Shown: one piece after another, positions 35,505 through 44,839 of the stretch | Position numbering within the stretch: position 1 is the stretch's first letter | Layout of the letters: each line of letters starts with the position of its first letter | Assembly: GCF_000931935.2 (NCBI RefSeq) | Contig: NZ_AZAC01000001.1 | Span: forward strand, 124,001-188,000 | Direction of reading: 5' to 3' | DNA length: 64,000 nucleotides | Source: Dethiosulfatarculus sandiegensis | GTDB lineage: Bacteria; Desulfobacterota; Desulfarculia; Desulfarculales; Desulfarculaceae | Translations under genes and position numbers: made by a program | The notes under the pieces: model-generated | Database searches by the model: none | What the model was told of the DNA's origin: nothing | Seen by the model: the letters and a program-made list of their open reading frames with translations, nothing else

Positions 35505-36725
35505 TCAGCCCAGGCTTTCCTGTTCTCTTTGGGCCTGCTGGTAGTTCTGCACCGCTTTTAAAGCCCGATCAGCTTCTTTGGCGGTTGTACTGCCCTTGGC
35601 AGCCCTTTTGCGGGCCAAGCTAAAGGCTGATTCAGCCTTTTTTAGCTGCTCCATCTGCATGGCGCAATATCCGGCCATGAGACTGTATTTTCCCTTGGGG
35701 TCTTTCAGCTTGGCTGCGGCCATGAAGGAATCGTAGGCCTGTTTATATTTTTTTCTTTGTAAAAGAATTCTGCCGATCAAGGCCATTCTTTTGTGAGTGG
35801 GGGCTGCCAGGTAGGCTTTTTGGGCAGTTGCCAAAGCCTTTTCATGGTAATTGCCCTGTAGATAAACACTTGTCAGGGTGTCCAGTTGCTTGGCCGTGGG
35901 TTTGGGGCCAAAGGCCTTCTCATAATAGCAGGCCGCCTTTAAAGGAACATTGGCAGCTCGGTAAAGACCGGCAAGGTTGCGCCAGCCTGCCTTTTGGGGT
36001 GGTTTCAGCCGATAGGCCACCTCCAGGGCGGCGGCCGCCTTATCCTGCTTTTTCAGACTAAGCTGAAGGCTGGCCAACAGACGCCAAAGCATTTCGTCTT
36101 GGGGAGCCATGGCCAAAAGTCTCTCCACAACCGGTTTGGCCTTTTTGGGCTTTTTGAGTTCCATGTAAACCCTGGCCAGGGCGGTCAGCCATGCTTTTTT
36201 AGGCTTGGCCCTTTGACTTAACTTTTCCAGAAGAGCTATGGACTTTTCCGGCTTTTTGGCGGAAAGGTAAAAAACCGCAGCCTCATAAAGAAGTTCCGGT
36301 TGTTCGGGTTTTATCCAGTGATGGGCCTTTAAGGCCAGCTCGGCAGCCTTTACGGGGTTGCCTTTTTCATACATAACCGCAGCAAGGTTGCGCAGGCCGG
36401 GTCCGTGGCAGGGCCGTAACTGCACGGTTTTTTGGAAATCGGCTGCCGCCCGGTCTATTTTTTTGAGCTGATAGCAAAGTACGCCGCGCATAAAGAAAAA
36501 TTGGTAATGGCCTTTATCGGGATGATCCGAGGCGTATTTGTCCAATTGAGCCAAGGCCTTTTTTTGTTCGCCTTTTTCCAGCAACTGGTGGGCCTTGTGC
36601 ATTACGCGGTGCATGCTTCTGGGCAGGCGTGGCTCAGGTCCGCATTTTTCAGCGGCCAGGGCCGGGGAGAGTAAGAGAATTCCGCAGACCCAAAGCGAGC
36701 ACAGGGTGATCAGCGATTTTTTCAT
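35505..36725 (-). CDS. Exported TPR-repeat protein at the end of the TonB operon
   Basis: A 406-residue protein with a signal peptide (1-24, ending PALA) and TPR units along nearly its whole length. TonB2-type systems commonly carry a TPR protein next to tonB, where it aids assembly or TonB action. Here it starts two bases after tonB and precedes the terminator, so it is the last gene of the riboswitch-controlled operon. Confidence 0.85.
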   Translation of the reverse strand: MKKSLITLCSLWVCGILLLSPALAAEKCGPEPRLPRSMHRVMHKAHQLLEKGEQKKALAQLDKYASDHPDKGHYQFFFMRGVLCYQLKKIDRAAADFQKTVQLRPCHGPGLRNLAAVMYEKGNPVKAAELALKAHHWIKPEQPELLYEAAVFYLSAKKPEKSIALLEKLSQRAKPKKAWLTALARVYMELKKPKKAKPVVERLLAMAPQDEMLWRLLASLQLSLKKQDKAAAALEVAYRLKPPQKAGWRNLAGLYRAANVPLKAACYYEKAFGPKPTAKQLDTLTSVYLQGNYHEKALATAQKAYLAAPTHKRMALIGRILLQRKKYKQAYDSFMAAAKLKDPKGKYSLMAGYCAMQMEQLKKAESAFSLARKRAAKGSTTAKEADRALKAVQNYQQAQREQESLG

Positions 36726-36727
36726 TT

Positions 36728-37381
36728 TTATCTCTCCAACTTGAACCTGATTGTAGTTTCAACCCAGGTTTCCACCGGCTCGCCTTCCTTCATCCCTGGC
36801 TTAAACCTCCAGCGGCTCACAGTTTTTAAGACCGCATCTTCGAAGATACCGGACGGTTTGGCGTTAACCACCTCCAGGTGGTTAACCTTGCCTTTGAGGT
36901 CAACCAAAAACCTGATAGTCACCGCACCTTCAAGCCCGCGTCTGCGGGCCAGATAGGGATAGGGCGGGGGAATGCGGGCCGTTACCAAAGGGGCCCGATC
37001 CACATCACCCATCTCGAAACGGCTGGGGCCCAGGGCAGGTATGGCCACCCCGGTGGTGAGCTTGGGGTTGATCTCCAAGTCCAGTTGCGGAGTCTCCAGG
37101 CGAACCTGGGGCGTCTGCATGGGAGCCATGTTCAGCTTTTTAAGCTTCATTTTGGGCGGCTCTTTTTTGGGCGGTGGAGGCTTTTCCTCTTCTATGGGCG
37201 GAGGTGTGGGGCGCACAGGTAAGAAGGCGGTCAAAAGGTCTTCTTTGGGGCCTTTTTGCAGACCAGCCGTGTGTATCAATAGCGGAGCCAGGCAGAAAAT
37301 GGCGAGGTTCAGGGCCAAGGCCAGGATAAAGGCCCCGGTCTTGCCGATTCTGCCCAGCATTTTTACAGCGGAAGGGCTCAT
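36728..37381 (-). CDS. tonB: TonB-family energy transducer
   Basis: Couples the proton motive force of ExbB/ExbD to outer-membrane receptors. A 217-residue protein with one N-terminal membrane helix (about 13-35), a proline/lysine-rich spacer (PPPPKKEPP) and a TonB_C domain (about 130-217; LEGAVTIRFLVDLKGKV, SRWRFKPG). The ATG at 37381 overlaps the exbD stop (ATGA); a longer reading from 37435 adds an unlikely cysteine/glycine-rich start. Confidence 0.93.
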   Translation of the reverse strand: MSPSAVKMLGRIGKTGAFILALALNLAIFCLAPLLIHTAGLQKGPKEDLLTAFLPVRPTPPPIEEEKPPPPKKEPPKMKLKKLNMAPMQTPQVRLETPQLDLEINPKLTTGVAIPALGPSRFEMGDVDRAPLVTARIPPPYPYLARRRGLEGAVTIRFLVDLKGKVNHLEVVNAKPSGIFEDAVLKTVSRWRFKPGMKEGEPVETWVETTIRFKLER

Positions 37382-37809
37382 TGAGCGGACCTCTTGGCAG
37401 CCACGGCCACATCCTTGGCCCCGGCCAGCCTGCATTGGTCAAGCACCCGAATTAATTTGCCGGTGTGGCTTTTTTTGTCCGCCACGATCATCACGGCGCC
37501 CTCCGGGTCTTCGGCCAGAAAACGTTCCACCAGGCCCCTGACCGAGCGCAAGTCAACCTTACGGTGATCGATATATATATTACCTGCCTGATTCACCCCG
37601 ACCATCATGGCGCCTTTTTGTCTGGCCGCGGCGGTTGCTGCCTGGGGCCTTTGCACCTCAACCCCTGATTCTCTTACAAAACTGGTGGTGACCATAAAGA
37701 AAATCAGCAGGATGAAGACCATGTCGATCAAGGGCGCCATGTCAATGGTGGGCTCATCGCCGTTACCGTTTCCTGCGACCCCGCCCAAGCGTCCTCTTAA
37801 GCGTAGCAT
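37378..37809 (-). CDS. exbD: ExbD/TolR-family biopolymer transport protein
   Basis: A 143-residue protein with a single N-terminal helix containing the conserved Asp in MAPLIDMVFILLIFFMVTTS, the proton-carrying residue of the ExbBD motor, and a periplasmic C-terminal domain. It overlaps the exbB stop by 13 bases and the tonB start by four. Confidence 0.95.
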   Translation of the reverse strand: MLRLRGRLGGVAGNGNGDEPTIDMAPLIDMVFILLIFFMVTTSFVRESGVEVQRPQAATAAARQKGAMMVGVNQAGNIYIDHRKVDLRSVRGLVERFLAEDPEGAVMIVADKKSHTGKLIRVLDQCRLAGAKDVAVAAKRSAQ

Positions 37810-38420
37810 TTATAGGCCTCCTTGCTTTTCAACCAGCGGGTCACCGCCTGCTGGAAGGAGACAAGCTGCATTTGGTTTTTTTTGATCTGCCTGCGCAGGG
37901 CATGGCCAGCCAACAGGCCCGGAATGGCAACCAAGAGTCCGGTCTGGGTGGTGATGAGGGCCTCGCTTATTCCCGAGGCCATGGCCTGGGCATTGCCGGT
38001 TCCGAAAATGCGGATTACGTCAAAGGTCTGGATCATGCCGCTGACTGTGCCCAACAGCCCCAAAAGGGGGGCTATGACAGATAAAATGATGATGGAGGTC
38101 AAATATCGCCACATGGTGGGCATTTGCCTTTTTATGGACACCTCCCACAGTAGAAGATCCGCTTTTTGGTCTCCGGTCCGCAGGGTCAGAAAATGTTTCA
38201 AGGCCCGCCCCCTGGGACCGCCGTTGGTCGGCGGCTTCTCACCCGAGGAAAGGCAGAAGCGGGCTGTATTTATGTCCGTATTGTCCCTTTTGATGCGAAG
38301 CACCCAGCTCAGCTTAAGGATGATGAGAGTCCAGAGCCAGATGGACACCGCCATCAAGGGGAACATCACCGGCCCTCCGGCCAGGATGAAATCCAGGGCT
38401 GTTTCCAGGGCTTGGTTCAT
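37797..38420 (-). CDS. exbB: ExbB/TolQ/MotA-family proton channel protein
   Basis: A 207-residue motor subunit with three membrane helices and the family core GLLGTVSGMIQTFDVI followed by ISEALITTQTGLLVAIPGLL. It overlaps the upstream TtpC-like gene by four bases. It pairs with ExbD to power TonB. Confidence 0.95.
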   Translation of the reverse strand: MNQALETALDFILAGGPVMFPLMAVSIWLWTLIILKLSWVLRIKRDNTDINTARFCLSSGEKPPTNGGPRGRALKHFLTLRTGDQKADLLLWEVSIKRQMPTMWRYLTSIIILSVIAPLLGLLGTVSGMIQTFDVIRIFGTGNAQAMASGISEALITTQTGLLVAIPGLLAGHALRRQIKKNQMQLVSFQQAVTRWLKSKEAYKCYA

Positions 38421-39808
38421 GCTTTTTCCCCTTGCCTGATAAGGGCCGCAGACAAAGAAACCGCTTTTTCTTCCATGTCTCCGGCTATGCGCTGGGCTCT
38501 CCTGCCAAGGAGACCTGCGGCAACCAAAACCGGAATGGCCACCATCAGACCCAACTGGGTGGTCACCAGGGCCTCGCTGATGCCTCCGGCCATGAGCCTG
38601 GGGTCGCCGGTTCCAAAGACGGTGATAACCTGGAAGGTCTTGATCATACCGGTGACTGTACCCAAAAGTCCCAGAAGGGGGGCCACCGCGGCCAGCACCT
38701 TAAGTGGGGTGATGAAACGCTCCAGGCGGGGCAGCTCTCTGAGCATGGCCTCGCTGAGTCCGTTTTCAATAACTTCGCCCGAGCATTCACGCAGGCTCAG
38801 TCCGGCCTTTATCACATTGCTGGTCGGCCTGCCGCTTTGGGCGTCGGCCACCTTGTATGCCTCATCCATGTCTCCGGCCAGCACCAGGTCGTTGACCTTG
38901 GACATCAAGGCGTCTGTGTTGGAGCGGACCCTTTGCAGGAAAATAAGTCTTTCTATAATCAACAGCACCGCAATCGCACCCACTAGAAGTATGGGCCAGA
39001 TCAAGTAGCCGCCGCTTTGCACCTGCTCCCAGAAGGTCACCCTGCGCGCCAGCTGACGCAAGGCTGCGCCGCCGCTGATGTCCATGGGGGCCATGGCCGT
39101 TTTGCCGTCAAAATAATCGGTAAGTTCGTTTTCCAGAAACCAGTCCGGTTCTCCGCTGGTGGCCAGAAGGCTGCCGGTGCCCGGTCCAAGGGTGAGGTAG
39201 CCCATTTCCTGCCCGTTTCTGTACAGGGCGCAGAAACCGCCGAGCCTTACCACTCCTGCCTGGGCTTCCTCTCCTTTGCGGTTGACTATCTTGGTTTCCC
39301 GTTCCTTAACCTCCGCAGAGCTTTTCATCTCTGTGAAGTAGTGGGCCACCAGCCTGGTGATGTCATCCAGGCCCGGAAAACGGCTTTTATTTAAGTAGGC
39401 CCTGAGGTCTCCCAGCCGCTCTGGGTACTCGGCAGTGATGGGGGAGCGCTCAAATTGGGCCAGAAGATCCCTGGCCGCGGCCCTTACGTGCCCGGCGAGT
39501 TCATTTAAGTCGCCGCTGGACTCCTCCACCTTGAGGCTTAACTCAGCCTTTTTGCGGCTTGTTTCGGCCAGGTCCTCGGTGGCCTTCTGAAGCCTTGCCT
39601 TTTCCCGGGTCAGGTTTTGCTTGAGCTCAGCCAACTTGTTTTTCAGGTCTGCCTTTTTATGGGCAATATCCTTTTGGGTTACTTCTTTTTCCTGGGCTGC
39701 GTTTTGCAGGTCTTTGGCCACATCCCGGCTTACCTTGGGGTAGTTTTCAGCCTGAGCCAGGGAAAAGGCCGCAAAGCAAAGGCAGACTGCGAGGATTAAT
39801 TTTTTCAT
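38417..39808 (-). CDS. TtpC-like ExbB-type protein with periplasmic coiled coil (TonB2 system)
   Basis: A 463-residue protein: signal peptide (1-20), an N-terminal coiled coil (about 30-105), a globular region (about 105-250) and a C-terminal ExbB/MotA domain (about 265-463; LLGLLGTVTGMIKTFQV, GGISEALVTTQLGLMVAIP). This is the TtpC architecture, the fourth motor component of TonB2 systems in Vibrio and relatives. It overlaps the DUF3450 gene (ATGA) and exbB. Confidence 0.9.
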   Translation of the reverse strand: MKKLILAVCLCFAAFSLAQAENYPKVSRDVAKDLQNAAQEKEVTQKDIAHKKADLKNKLAELKQNLTREKARLQKATEDLAETSRKKAELSLKVEESSGDLNELAGHVRAAARDLLAQFERSPITAEYPERLGDLRAYLNKSRFPGLDDITRLVAHYFTEMKSSAEVKERETKIVNRKGEEAQAGVVRLGGFCALYRNGQEMGYLTLGPGTGSLLATSGEPDWFLENELTDYFDGKTAMAPMDISGGAALRQLARRVTFWEQVQSGGYLIWPILLVGAIAVLLIIERLIFLQRVRSNTDALMSKVNDLVLAGDMDEAYKVADAQSGRPTSNVIKAGLSLRECSGEVIENGLSEAMLRELPRLERFITPLKVLAAVAPLLGLLGTVTGMIKTFQVITVFGTGDPRLMAGGISEALVTTQLGLMVAIPVLVAAGLLGRRAQRIAGDMEEKAVSLSAALIRQGEKA

Positions 39809-40659
39809 TTGGCCACCTCACCCTCTGAAACCTGCCCGGAGGCAGAGCTCTTGGCTGGTTGGCCCACCGGCACTTTGACCAGGCTTACAACCCTTCTGCG
39901 GTCCGCAATGTCGGCAGCCTGGATAAGGCCGCGAATATTGCCTTCTACCGGTTCAAAGGATTGGGTTTTTTTGTCAAAGGTCCAGGCACTGTGACCATCG
40001 GCGCTCAAGGCGAAAAGCCCCAGGCGACCGAGGCGCAACATCCTGACCCTCTTCAATTTGTCATTCACCCTGATTTCACCTTCTTCGGTTTCCACAGTGG
40101 ATCCATATCTGGCTTCAATGGCCAGGGCCTCCAAAAGGCGTCTGGTCTTGTCCGCCAAACTGGCATCGTAATCATTTAAGTTGTCGCTGAGTGAAGCCAG
40201 CCTTTGAGCACGTTCTTCTTTTAAAAACGGCAGGTCCTGGGCCACAAATTCCTGCAGATTGGCATAAGTGGCGTCCAGATATGGTTCCAGTTCAGCCCGG
40301 ATGCGGTCCATTTCATCAAGTCGTCTTTGCAACTCGGCCACCTTGGCCTGTTGACCCCTTAAGTAGGCCTCGGTTTTTTTTCTTTCCCTGGTTACTGTCT
40401 TAAGCTCGTTTTCCAGCTGTTCCACCTGGTCCATGAGCTCTGCTTCCTGACCTGCAAAATGGTCTATCTTCTTTTGGGCTTGCTGGCGCAGGCCAACCGC
40501 CTTTTCCGCCTGGTTCTTAACTACAGAAGCCTTGGGAAGTGGTTGCGGTTTTGTCTCGGGCTTTTTTTGGGCCAGGCTCGCCGTAGCTGTCATTGTCAGA
40601 AGAGCAGATAATGTGATGCCCCAACAAACAAGTGCCCGGAATCGGTGAAAAGTTAGCAT
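39805..40659 (-). CDS. DUF3450 exported coiled-coil protein, first gene of the TonB operon
   Basis: A 284-residue protein with a signal peptide (about 1-29), a long coiled coil (about 45-120) and a C-terminal beta-rich part containing RMLRLGRLGLFALSADG. DUF3450 genes regularly sit upstream of ttpC-exbBD-tonB. The ATG at 40659 was chosen because the frame upstream (to 40800) runs through the riboswitch expression platform, and the signal peptide starts here. It is the gene directly controlled by the cobalamin riboswitch. Confidence 0.88.
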   Translation of the reverse strand: MLTFHRFRALVCWGITLSALLTMTATASLAQKKPETKPQPLPKASVVKNQAEKAVGLRQQAQKKIDHFAGQEAELMDQVEQLENELKTVTRERKKTEAYLRGQQAKVAELQRRLDEMDRIRAELEPYLDATYANLQEFVAQDLPFLKEERAQRLASLSDNLNDYDASLADKTRRLLEALAIEARYGSTVETEEGEIRVNDKLKRVRMLRLGRLGLFALSADGHSAWTFDKKTQSFEPVEGNIRGLIQAADIADRRRVVSLVKVPVGQPAKSSASGQVSEGEVAK

Positions 40660-40696
40660 ATTATAACTCTTTTTGTTTGTATTAATATGAATGAGC

Positions 40697-41050
40697 AAAA
40701 AAACAGCCCACCACCATATCCCTGGCTGGGGGACTGCACCCATTTTTCTCTGATCGCCCCAGAGACCCTTCTGGAGATTCATCTCCACGCCGAATTCCAC
40801 GTCAGCATGGGAAAGGTCAATGTTACCGGCAGGTATTCTGGCTTCCGGATCTTCCTACTAACCGCGCCTTCCCACATTCCCGATGGGCTTGCAGTGGCGA
40901 CCAGCTTGGCCAGGATGGCTACAAACCTGGTCTGGTCATCAAGGCCTTCAGGCCTTGTTTGCTGCGGTTTTCGTTCCCGGTTACAGCGGCGGGACCGCGA
41001 CGGAATTTCACCGTCTTCCCTTTACTGCCCCTACAGGGCACCGGCTATTG
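40697..41050 (-). promoter_or_regulatory. Cobalamin riboswitch
   Basis: Read on the minus strand, the aptamer (about 41050 to 40820) shows the conserved core in order: GGTGCC near its 5' end, GGGAAGACGGTGAAATTCC, GGTCCCGCCGCTGTAA, GCCACTG followed by GGGAATGTGGGAAGG, and the 3' B12-box-like GCCAGAATACCTGCC. The expression platform (about 40820-40697) ends in a GC-rich segment with weak hairpin potential followed by seven Ts, then the DUF3450 start 38 bases later. Adenosyl- or other cobalamin would shut off the TonB operon. Exact ends are approximate. Confidence 0.95.
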
Positions 41051-41051
41051 A

Positions 41052-41080
41052 AATATGCAGTTTTTGGCATGGGATGTCAA
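41052..41080 (-). promoter_or_regulatory. Sigma70-type promoter of the riboswitch-TonB operon
   Basis: On the minus strand a perfect TTGACA (41075-41080), a 17-base spacer and CATATT (41052-41057). The predicted transcription start falls at about 41045, exactly where the riboswitch aptamer begins, so the two calls support each other. Confidence 0.75.
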
Positions 41081-41549
41081 GCCGTGGAAAGTGCTTAAGT
41101 GCTAAATGTTTGTAATAAATGATTGCTAGGTGAGAATTTGCTCTTTAAAATAGGGTAAAAGTTGCTTTGGGTCGTTTGTACGGATGGGGTGCCGAATTAA
41201 CCGCACACGGCCTTATTCTTTGATTATTAAAAGTAAAAAGTAGATTCTTACTCTCCCGGTAAAGGCTTGGATCTTTTTTTACCGAGGTTGCAATTGCCCT
41301 GGCTCAAGGCAGCCTGCCAGGAACCCTTCGGGAAAAAATATCCAGAAAAAGGCCAGGGTACATACTGGAAAATGCCTTGAATCCTCGGGGAGTGTGAAAA
41401 TAGGTTCCCAAAAATCCATAATAGCTTAGGGAATTTTGAGAACCTATTGATTGGCTCAAGAAAAAACCGACATTGTGGACTCGTTTCTGAGTCCATGCCG
41501 GAAATATTATTTTATTATTAACAGCCACGGTTGCGCACCTGATCGTATT
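41081..41549. other. Divergent intergenic region with an imperfect hairpin
   Basis: No gene seen between the TonB-operon promoter and the plus-strand TPR gene. A 17-base inverted repeat with two mismatches (41401-41417 and 41430-41446) starts just over 100 bases before the next ATG. Minus-strand open frames at 41248-41528 have no recognisable features. Confidence 0.45.
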
Positions 41550-42380
41550 ATGAATAAAAAAAATATCCTACTTAAATGCCTGTTGGCCTCACTCTGCTGT
41601 ATTTGGGCGTTTTTACCCTGGGGTGATTCATACGCCGCACCCAACAAAGATACGGATTTGAGAGGCCGTGCCGAAGATCTCTATGAAAAAAGGGACGATC
41701 CGCAAAACGCCCAGAAGGCGATCGAATCGTATCGAAAGATTGTCTCCGAAAACCCCCAAGATGAGAAGGCCGCCTGCCGTCTGGCCCAATTACTGGTTTG
41801 GGATGGGGCTCTCTCCTCGGATGAAAAGGCCATTGCCTGTTATAAGGAAGCCGCTTCCCTTTCGGAAAAGGTGTTGAAGCAGAACCCGAAAAGTACGGGC
41901 GGGCTGTATTGGCTTGGCGTGTCTTATGGCTTGTGGGCCTCCACGGCAGGCCCTATCAAAAGCATCTCTTTGGTGGGAGAAGTCAAGTCTGTGATGGAGC
42001 GCCTGGCCGAACTTGATCCCTCCTATGAAGGCGGAGGAGCTTATCGGGTATTGGGAAGGCTCTATAATAAATTGCCCTTTTTCCTGGGAGGCGACGATGC
42101 AAAGGCTGAGGAGCTTTTGCGCAAGGCCGTGTCAATGGGTCCCAGGTATTGGCTGAATCATCTTTACCTTGCCGATTTGTTGCAAAAGTGCGGGCGGGAA
42201 AAAGAAGCGCGGCAACTGGTTACCCAAGTGCGGGACACCAAGGCCGCTGAACCCGGCCTGGAGCCTGAGACCAGGCTTTGGAAGGATCTGGCCGGGAAAT
42301 ATTTGCGAGGCGAGGCCGACCCGGACGACAGCCTGGCCGACACTTCCTGCACCGCCACCAAGCCTGGAGATGGCCAATAA
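41550..42380 (+). CDS. Exported TPR protein, TatT-like
   Basis: A 276-residue protein with a signal peptide (about 1-30). The central stretch (SLVGEVKSVMERLAELDPSY and LYNKLPFFLGGDDAKAEELL) resembles TatT, a TPR lipoprotein partner of TRAP transporters in Treponema. No TRAP genes are adjacent, so the assignment is by likeness only. The ATG at 41550 was chosen as the signal-peptide start; an upstream frame to 41451 runs through the intergenic hairpin. Confidence 0.65.
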   Translation: MNKKNILLKCLLASLCCIWAFLPWGDSYAAPNKDTDLRGRAEDLYEKRDDPQNAQKAIESYRKIVSENPQDEKAACRLAQLLVWDGALSSDEKAIACYKEAASLSEKVLKQNPKSTGGLYWLGVSYGLWASTAGPIKSISLVGEVKSVMERLAELDPSYEGGGAYRVLGRLYNKLPFFLGGDDAKAEELLRKAVSMGPRYWLNHLYLADLLQKCGREKEARQLVTQVRDTKAAEPGLEPETRLWKDLAGKYLRGEADPDDSLADTSCTATKPGDGQ

Positions 42381-42784
42381 CTTTTCTTCAGGTTCTTGAG
42401 ATGTTTTCTGGCAGGAAAATTAAAGACGGATGCCTTTGGGGGGGAGGGGCTGCGCTGCTTCTTTTGATACCTATATAGTTACTGCCATGAATCGGATTGA
42501 AATTAAATAACCGCATTTTCCCGGTTAATTATCTTATGCCGAGAGGTGTGGGTTCGGGGAACTATTGTTTACCTTGGTGTGACTTTTCAAGCTTTTTTGT
42601 TCCTTTTAAAAAAAGAACATTTCTTTATACGCTATCTCTTAGCTTGGTTTTTAATGGAAAACACGCCTTGCTCCATGAGAAGGCCGCCTGATTTCCTTGC
42701 CTGACAAATGCATAGAAGTGATGATTTGTATATAGTTCTTCGCTGATAATTCAGGCAGGTAATGGAACGTATTATTTTTTGCCT
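42381..42784. other. 404-base intergenic region
   Basis: No gene recognised. It is AT-rich, with a short palindromic stretch at 42598-42617. Confidence 0.4.
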
Positions 42785-42820
42785 AATTAAAAAGGCCGGA
42801 GGAACGTCTCCTCCGGCCTT
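42785..42820 (-). terminator. Intrinsic terminator of the FadL-type gene
   Basis: Perfect 12-bp GC-rich arms (42792-42803 and 42809-42820), 5-base loop, followed by a T-rich run on the minus strand (42785-42793), 29 bases after the stop. Confidence 0.9.
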
Positions 42821-42849
42821 GCCTTATCTTCCGCCTGGGGCGGAAATAA

Positions 42850-44205
42850 TCAGAACTTGTAGGAGAAGGAAACACCAAACAGGTTAGCGTCTCCGTCCTC
42901 AAATTCAGAGGCCAGCACACCGTCTGCGACCTGACGGGAAGCAACGGTGCGGTCTTTTTGCATTAAGTAGGAGTAGTTGACGTCAATGGCCAGGTTATCG
43001 GTGACCATGAAGCCCGCGCCGACACCAAAGATGTTTCTGTCGCTGGTGGGCAGCAGGTAGTCGGCCAATGAGCCGTCAATGGGGGATTCATCGTATACGT
43101 AATTTGCCCGCAGAGCCAGCCAGTCAAGCGCCTTGTATTCAACGCCAAACTGGAAGCGCCACACGTCGCTCCAGTTCTTTTCACTGGTCTTGGAGGGCAG
43201 GCCGATGGCGCGCAGGTTCTGGAACTCAACCGTCAGGGCGTCGTAGGAACTCCACATGGTGTGGATGGCGCTCACACCCAGGTTCCATTTCTCGGTGGGT
43301 TTGTAGTTCACGCCGACCAGGATCTGGGCGGGTAAATCTATGGTGCCGGTGACGTCTGAGAACTGGAACAGGTTGTTGCCGAAGATGGCTTTGACCAGGG
43401 GAGCGCGTTCATACTGAGAACTACCGGTTACCTTCTGGTGAACCTCGCTGCGATAGGTCAAACCAAAACCCAGGTTTTTCTTGGGCATCCAGCTTAAGGA
43501 GATGTTGTACCCGTAACCCTTGCTGTCGCCTTCAAGTTTCTGGTTGACATCCATGGCGTTGGTACGGGGGTCGTTGACCGTGGGAGGAATGATCCCGGCT
43601 GCGATCGGCCCGGTATTGCCGGTGGCATAGAGATATTTGGTGGCGTCTATGGTCTGGCTCAGCTTGAGGTCAAAATACATGAACTCAAGTCCACCGGCGA
43701 TGGCCAGCTGGTCATTGATCTTGAAGGAGAAGACCGGAGTCACGCTGAATGATTCGATCTGCGCCAGGTAGCTGTTGTAACGGCCGGGCCAATTTTTCTC
43801 ATATTCCGCGGCCAGACCGAAACGGCTGAACATACCCAAGCCGAAATAGACCTGCTTGAAAAGCGGGGTCGATACATAGGCGTGGGGAACTAGGTGGTAT
43901 TTTTCATCCATGGCAGTGGTGGTCCTGCCCCTGTCATACATGTTTGTAGTCTTGACATCCGCCGAGGGGTTGACCACACAAACACCCACCTTGGCCTGAA
44001 CCCGGTCCAACCAGGCAATGGCGGCGGGGTTGACTGACAGGGCCTCGGGTCCTTCGGGCATACCCACCACTGCGCCGCCCATACCCATGGCGCGGTTATC
44101 CCACTCATAAAGGCCAAAGCCTGCGGCATAACCTGTTGTGGCGGCAAAACACATCAGGCCGGCCACAAATAATGCGGCCAATATGCGTTTGATACCTTTG
44201 CTCAT
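42850..44205 (-). CDS. FadL/OmpP1/TodX-family outer-membrane transport protein
   Basis: A 451-residue outer-membrane beta-barrel. Signal peptide about 1-27, mature part beginning AGFGLYEWDNRAMGMGGAVVG, the usual FadL-family plug with NPAAIAWL, and an aromatic C-terminus (YKF). FadL proteins let long-chain fatty acids or aromatic hydrocarbons cross the outer membrane. The ATG at 44205 is preceded by GGAGAGAGGGAG; nine codons more are open upstream but lack this site. Confidence 0.92.
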   Translation of the reverse strand: MSKGIKRILAALFVAGLMCFAATTGYAAGFGLYEWDNRAMGMGGAVVGMPEGPEALSVNPAAIAWLDRVQAKVGVCVVNPSADVKTTNMYDRGRTTTAMDEKYHLVPHAYVSTPLFKQVYFGLGMFSRFGLAAEYEKNWPGRYNSYLAQIESFSVTPVFSFKINDQLAIAGGLEFMYFDLKLSQTIDATKYLYATGNTGPIAAGIIPPTVNDPRTNAMDVNQKLEGDSKGYGYNISLSWMPKKNLGFGLTYRSEVHQKVTGSSQYERAPLVKAIFGNNLFQFSDVTGTIDLPAQILVGVNYKPTEKWNLGVSAIHTMWSSYDALTVEFQNLRAIGLPSKTSEKNWSDVWRFQFGVEYKALDWLALRANYVYDESPIDGSLADYLLPTSDRNIFGVGAGFMVTDNLAIDVNYSYLMQKDRTVASRQVADGVLASEFEDGDANLFGVSFSYKF

Positions 44206-44839
44206 TTCTCCCTCTCTCCTTTCAGTTCCCAATAGAGCCTGTTCCTTCCCCGCCTTATTTGAAGGTTTGATTGCTTGGATAATTTTTAGTCAGGATTTTT
44301 ACAAGGTTCACCCCTGCGTAAGATTTGCACAAGGAACCTGGTTTGGTCAAGAAATCTTTGCCGGAATAACTATTCAGTTTCTGAATAATCTCTTCGAGTT
44401 GACGCGTTTTGGCAATGCGTAAAGTTTAGGACGCAGACTGTTGATTGGTAGATTAAGCCGCTGGCTTAATAGACTTATAAGTCAACATTATAAGGGGTTG
44501 ATAAGGGTAATCAAGGTTAGTTGTGTGGCAATGAGATGAATTTTTTCCAGCTGAAAATATGTATTCTTATACAGAAAAGAGGTGTGAAATCAATTATGAT
44601 TTAATCTACCTTTTCGGGAATGGAATTTCTTTGGCTTCCCGTGGCTTAGCGTTGAAAGGGGTTTTTGGTATACTTCCGGCCATTACGGGCTTTTCCCAAA
44701 AGGGTTTTGTTTGCCGAAAAGCAGTGTTTGTAAGAGAAACCAACCTGCCGTTACGGGCTGGCTGGCGATACCGGCGTCAAGGTTGTCTTGCCGGGCCCGA
44801 ACAGGTGTTAAAGGCCCCGGCATAAAAGGAGCTGATCAG
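44206..44839. other. 634-base divergent intergenic region with several palindromes
   Basis: No gene seen. Palindromes lie at 44371-44387 (TATTCAG-TTT-CTGAATA), 44452-44470 (ATTAAGCC-GCT-GGCTTAAT) and 44472-44483 (GACTTATAAGTC); these could be operators for the porin gene or the glycosyltransferase gene. A plus-strand 88-codon frame (44559-44825) shows no conserved feature. Confidence 0.4.

Noticed and set aside
40660..40800. Extension of the DUF3450 protein into the riboswitch
   Set aside because: The sequence codes through the riboswitch expression platform; the signal-peptide start at 40659 is the normal one.
41248..41528. Minus-strand frames of 74-82 codons upstream of the riboswitch
   Set aside because: No recognisable domain and no ribosome-binding site; they cover an imperfect hairpin in what is best read as non-coding DNA.
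44559..44825. 88-codon plus-strand frame before the glycosyltransferase
   Set aside because: No homology-like features, no ribosome-binding site.
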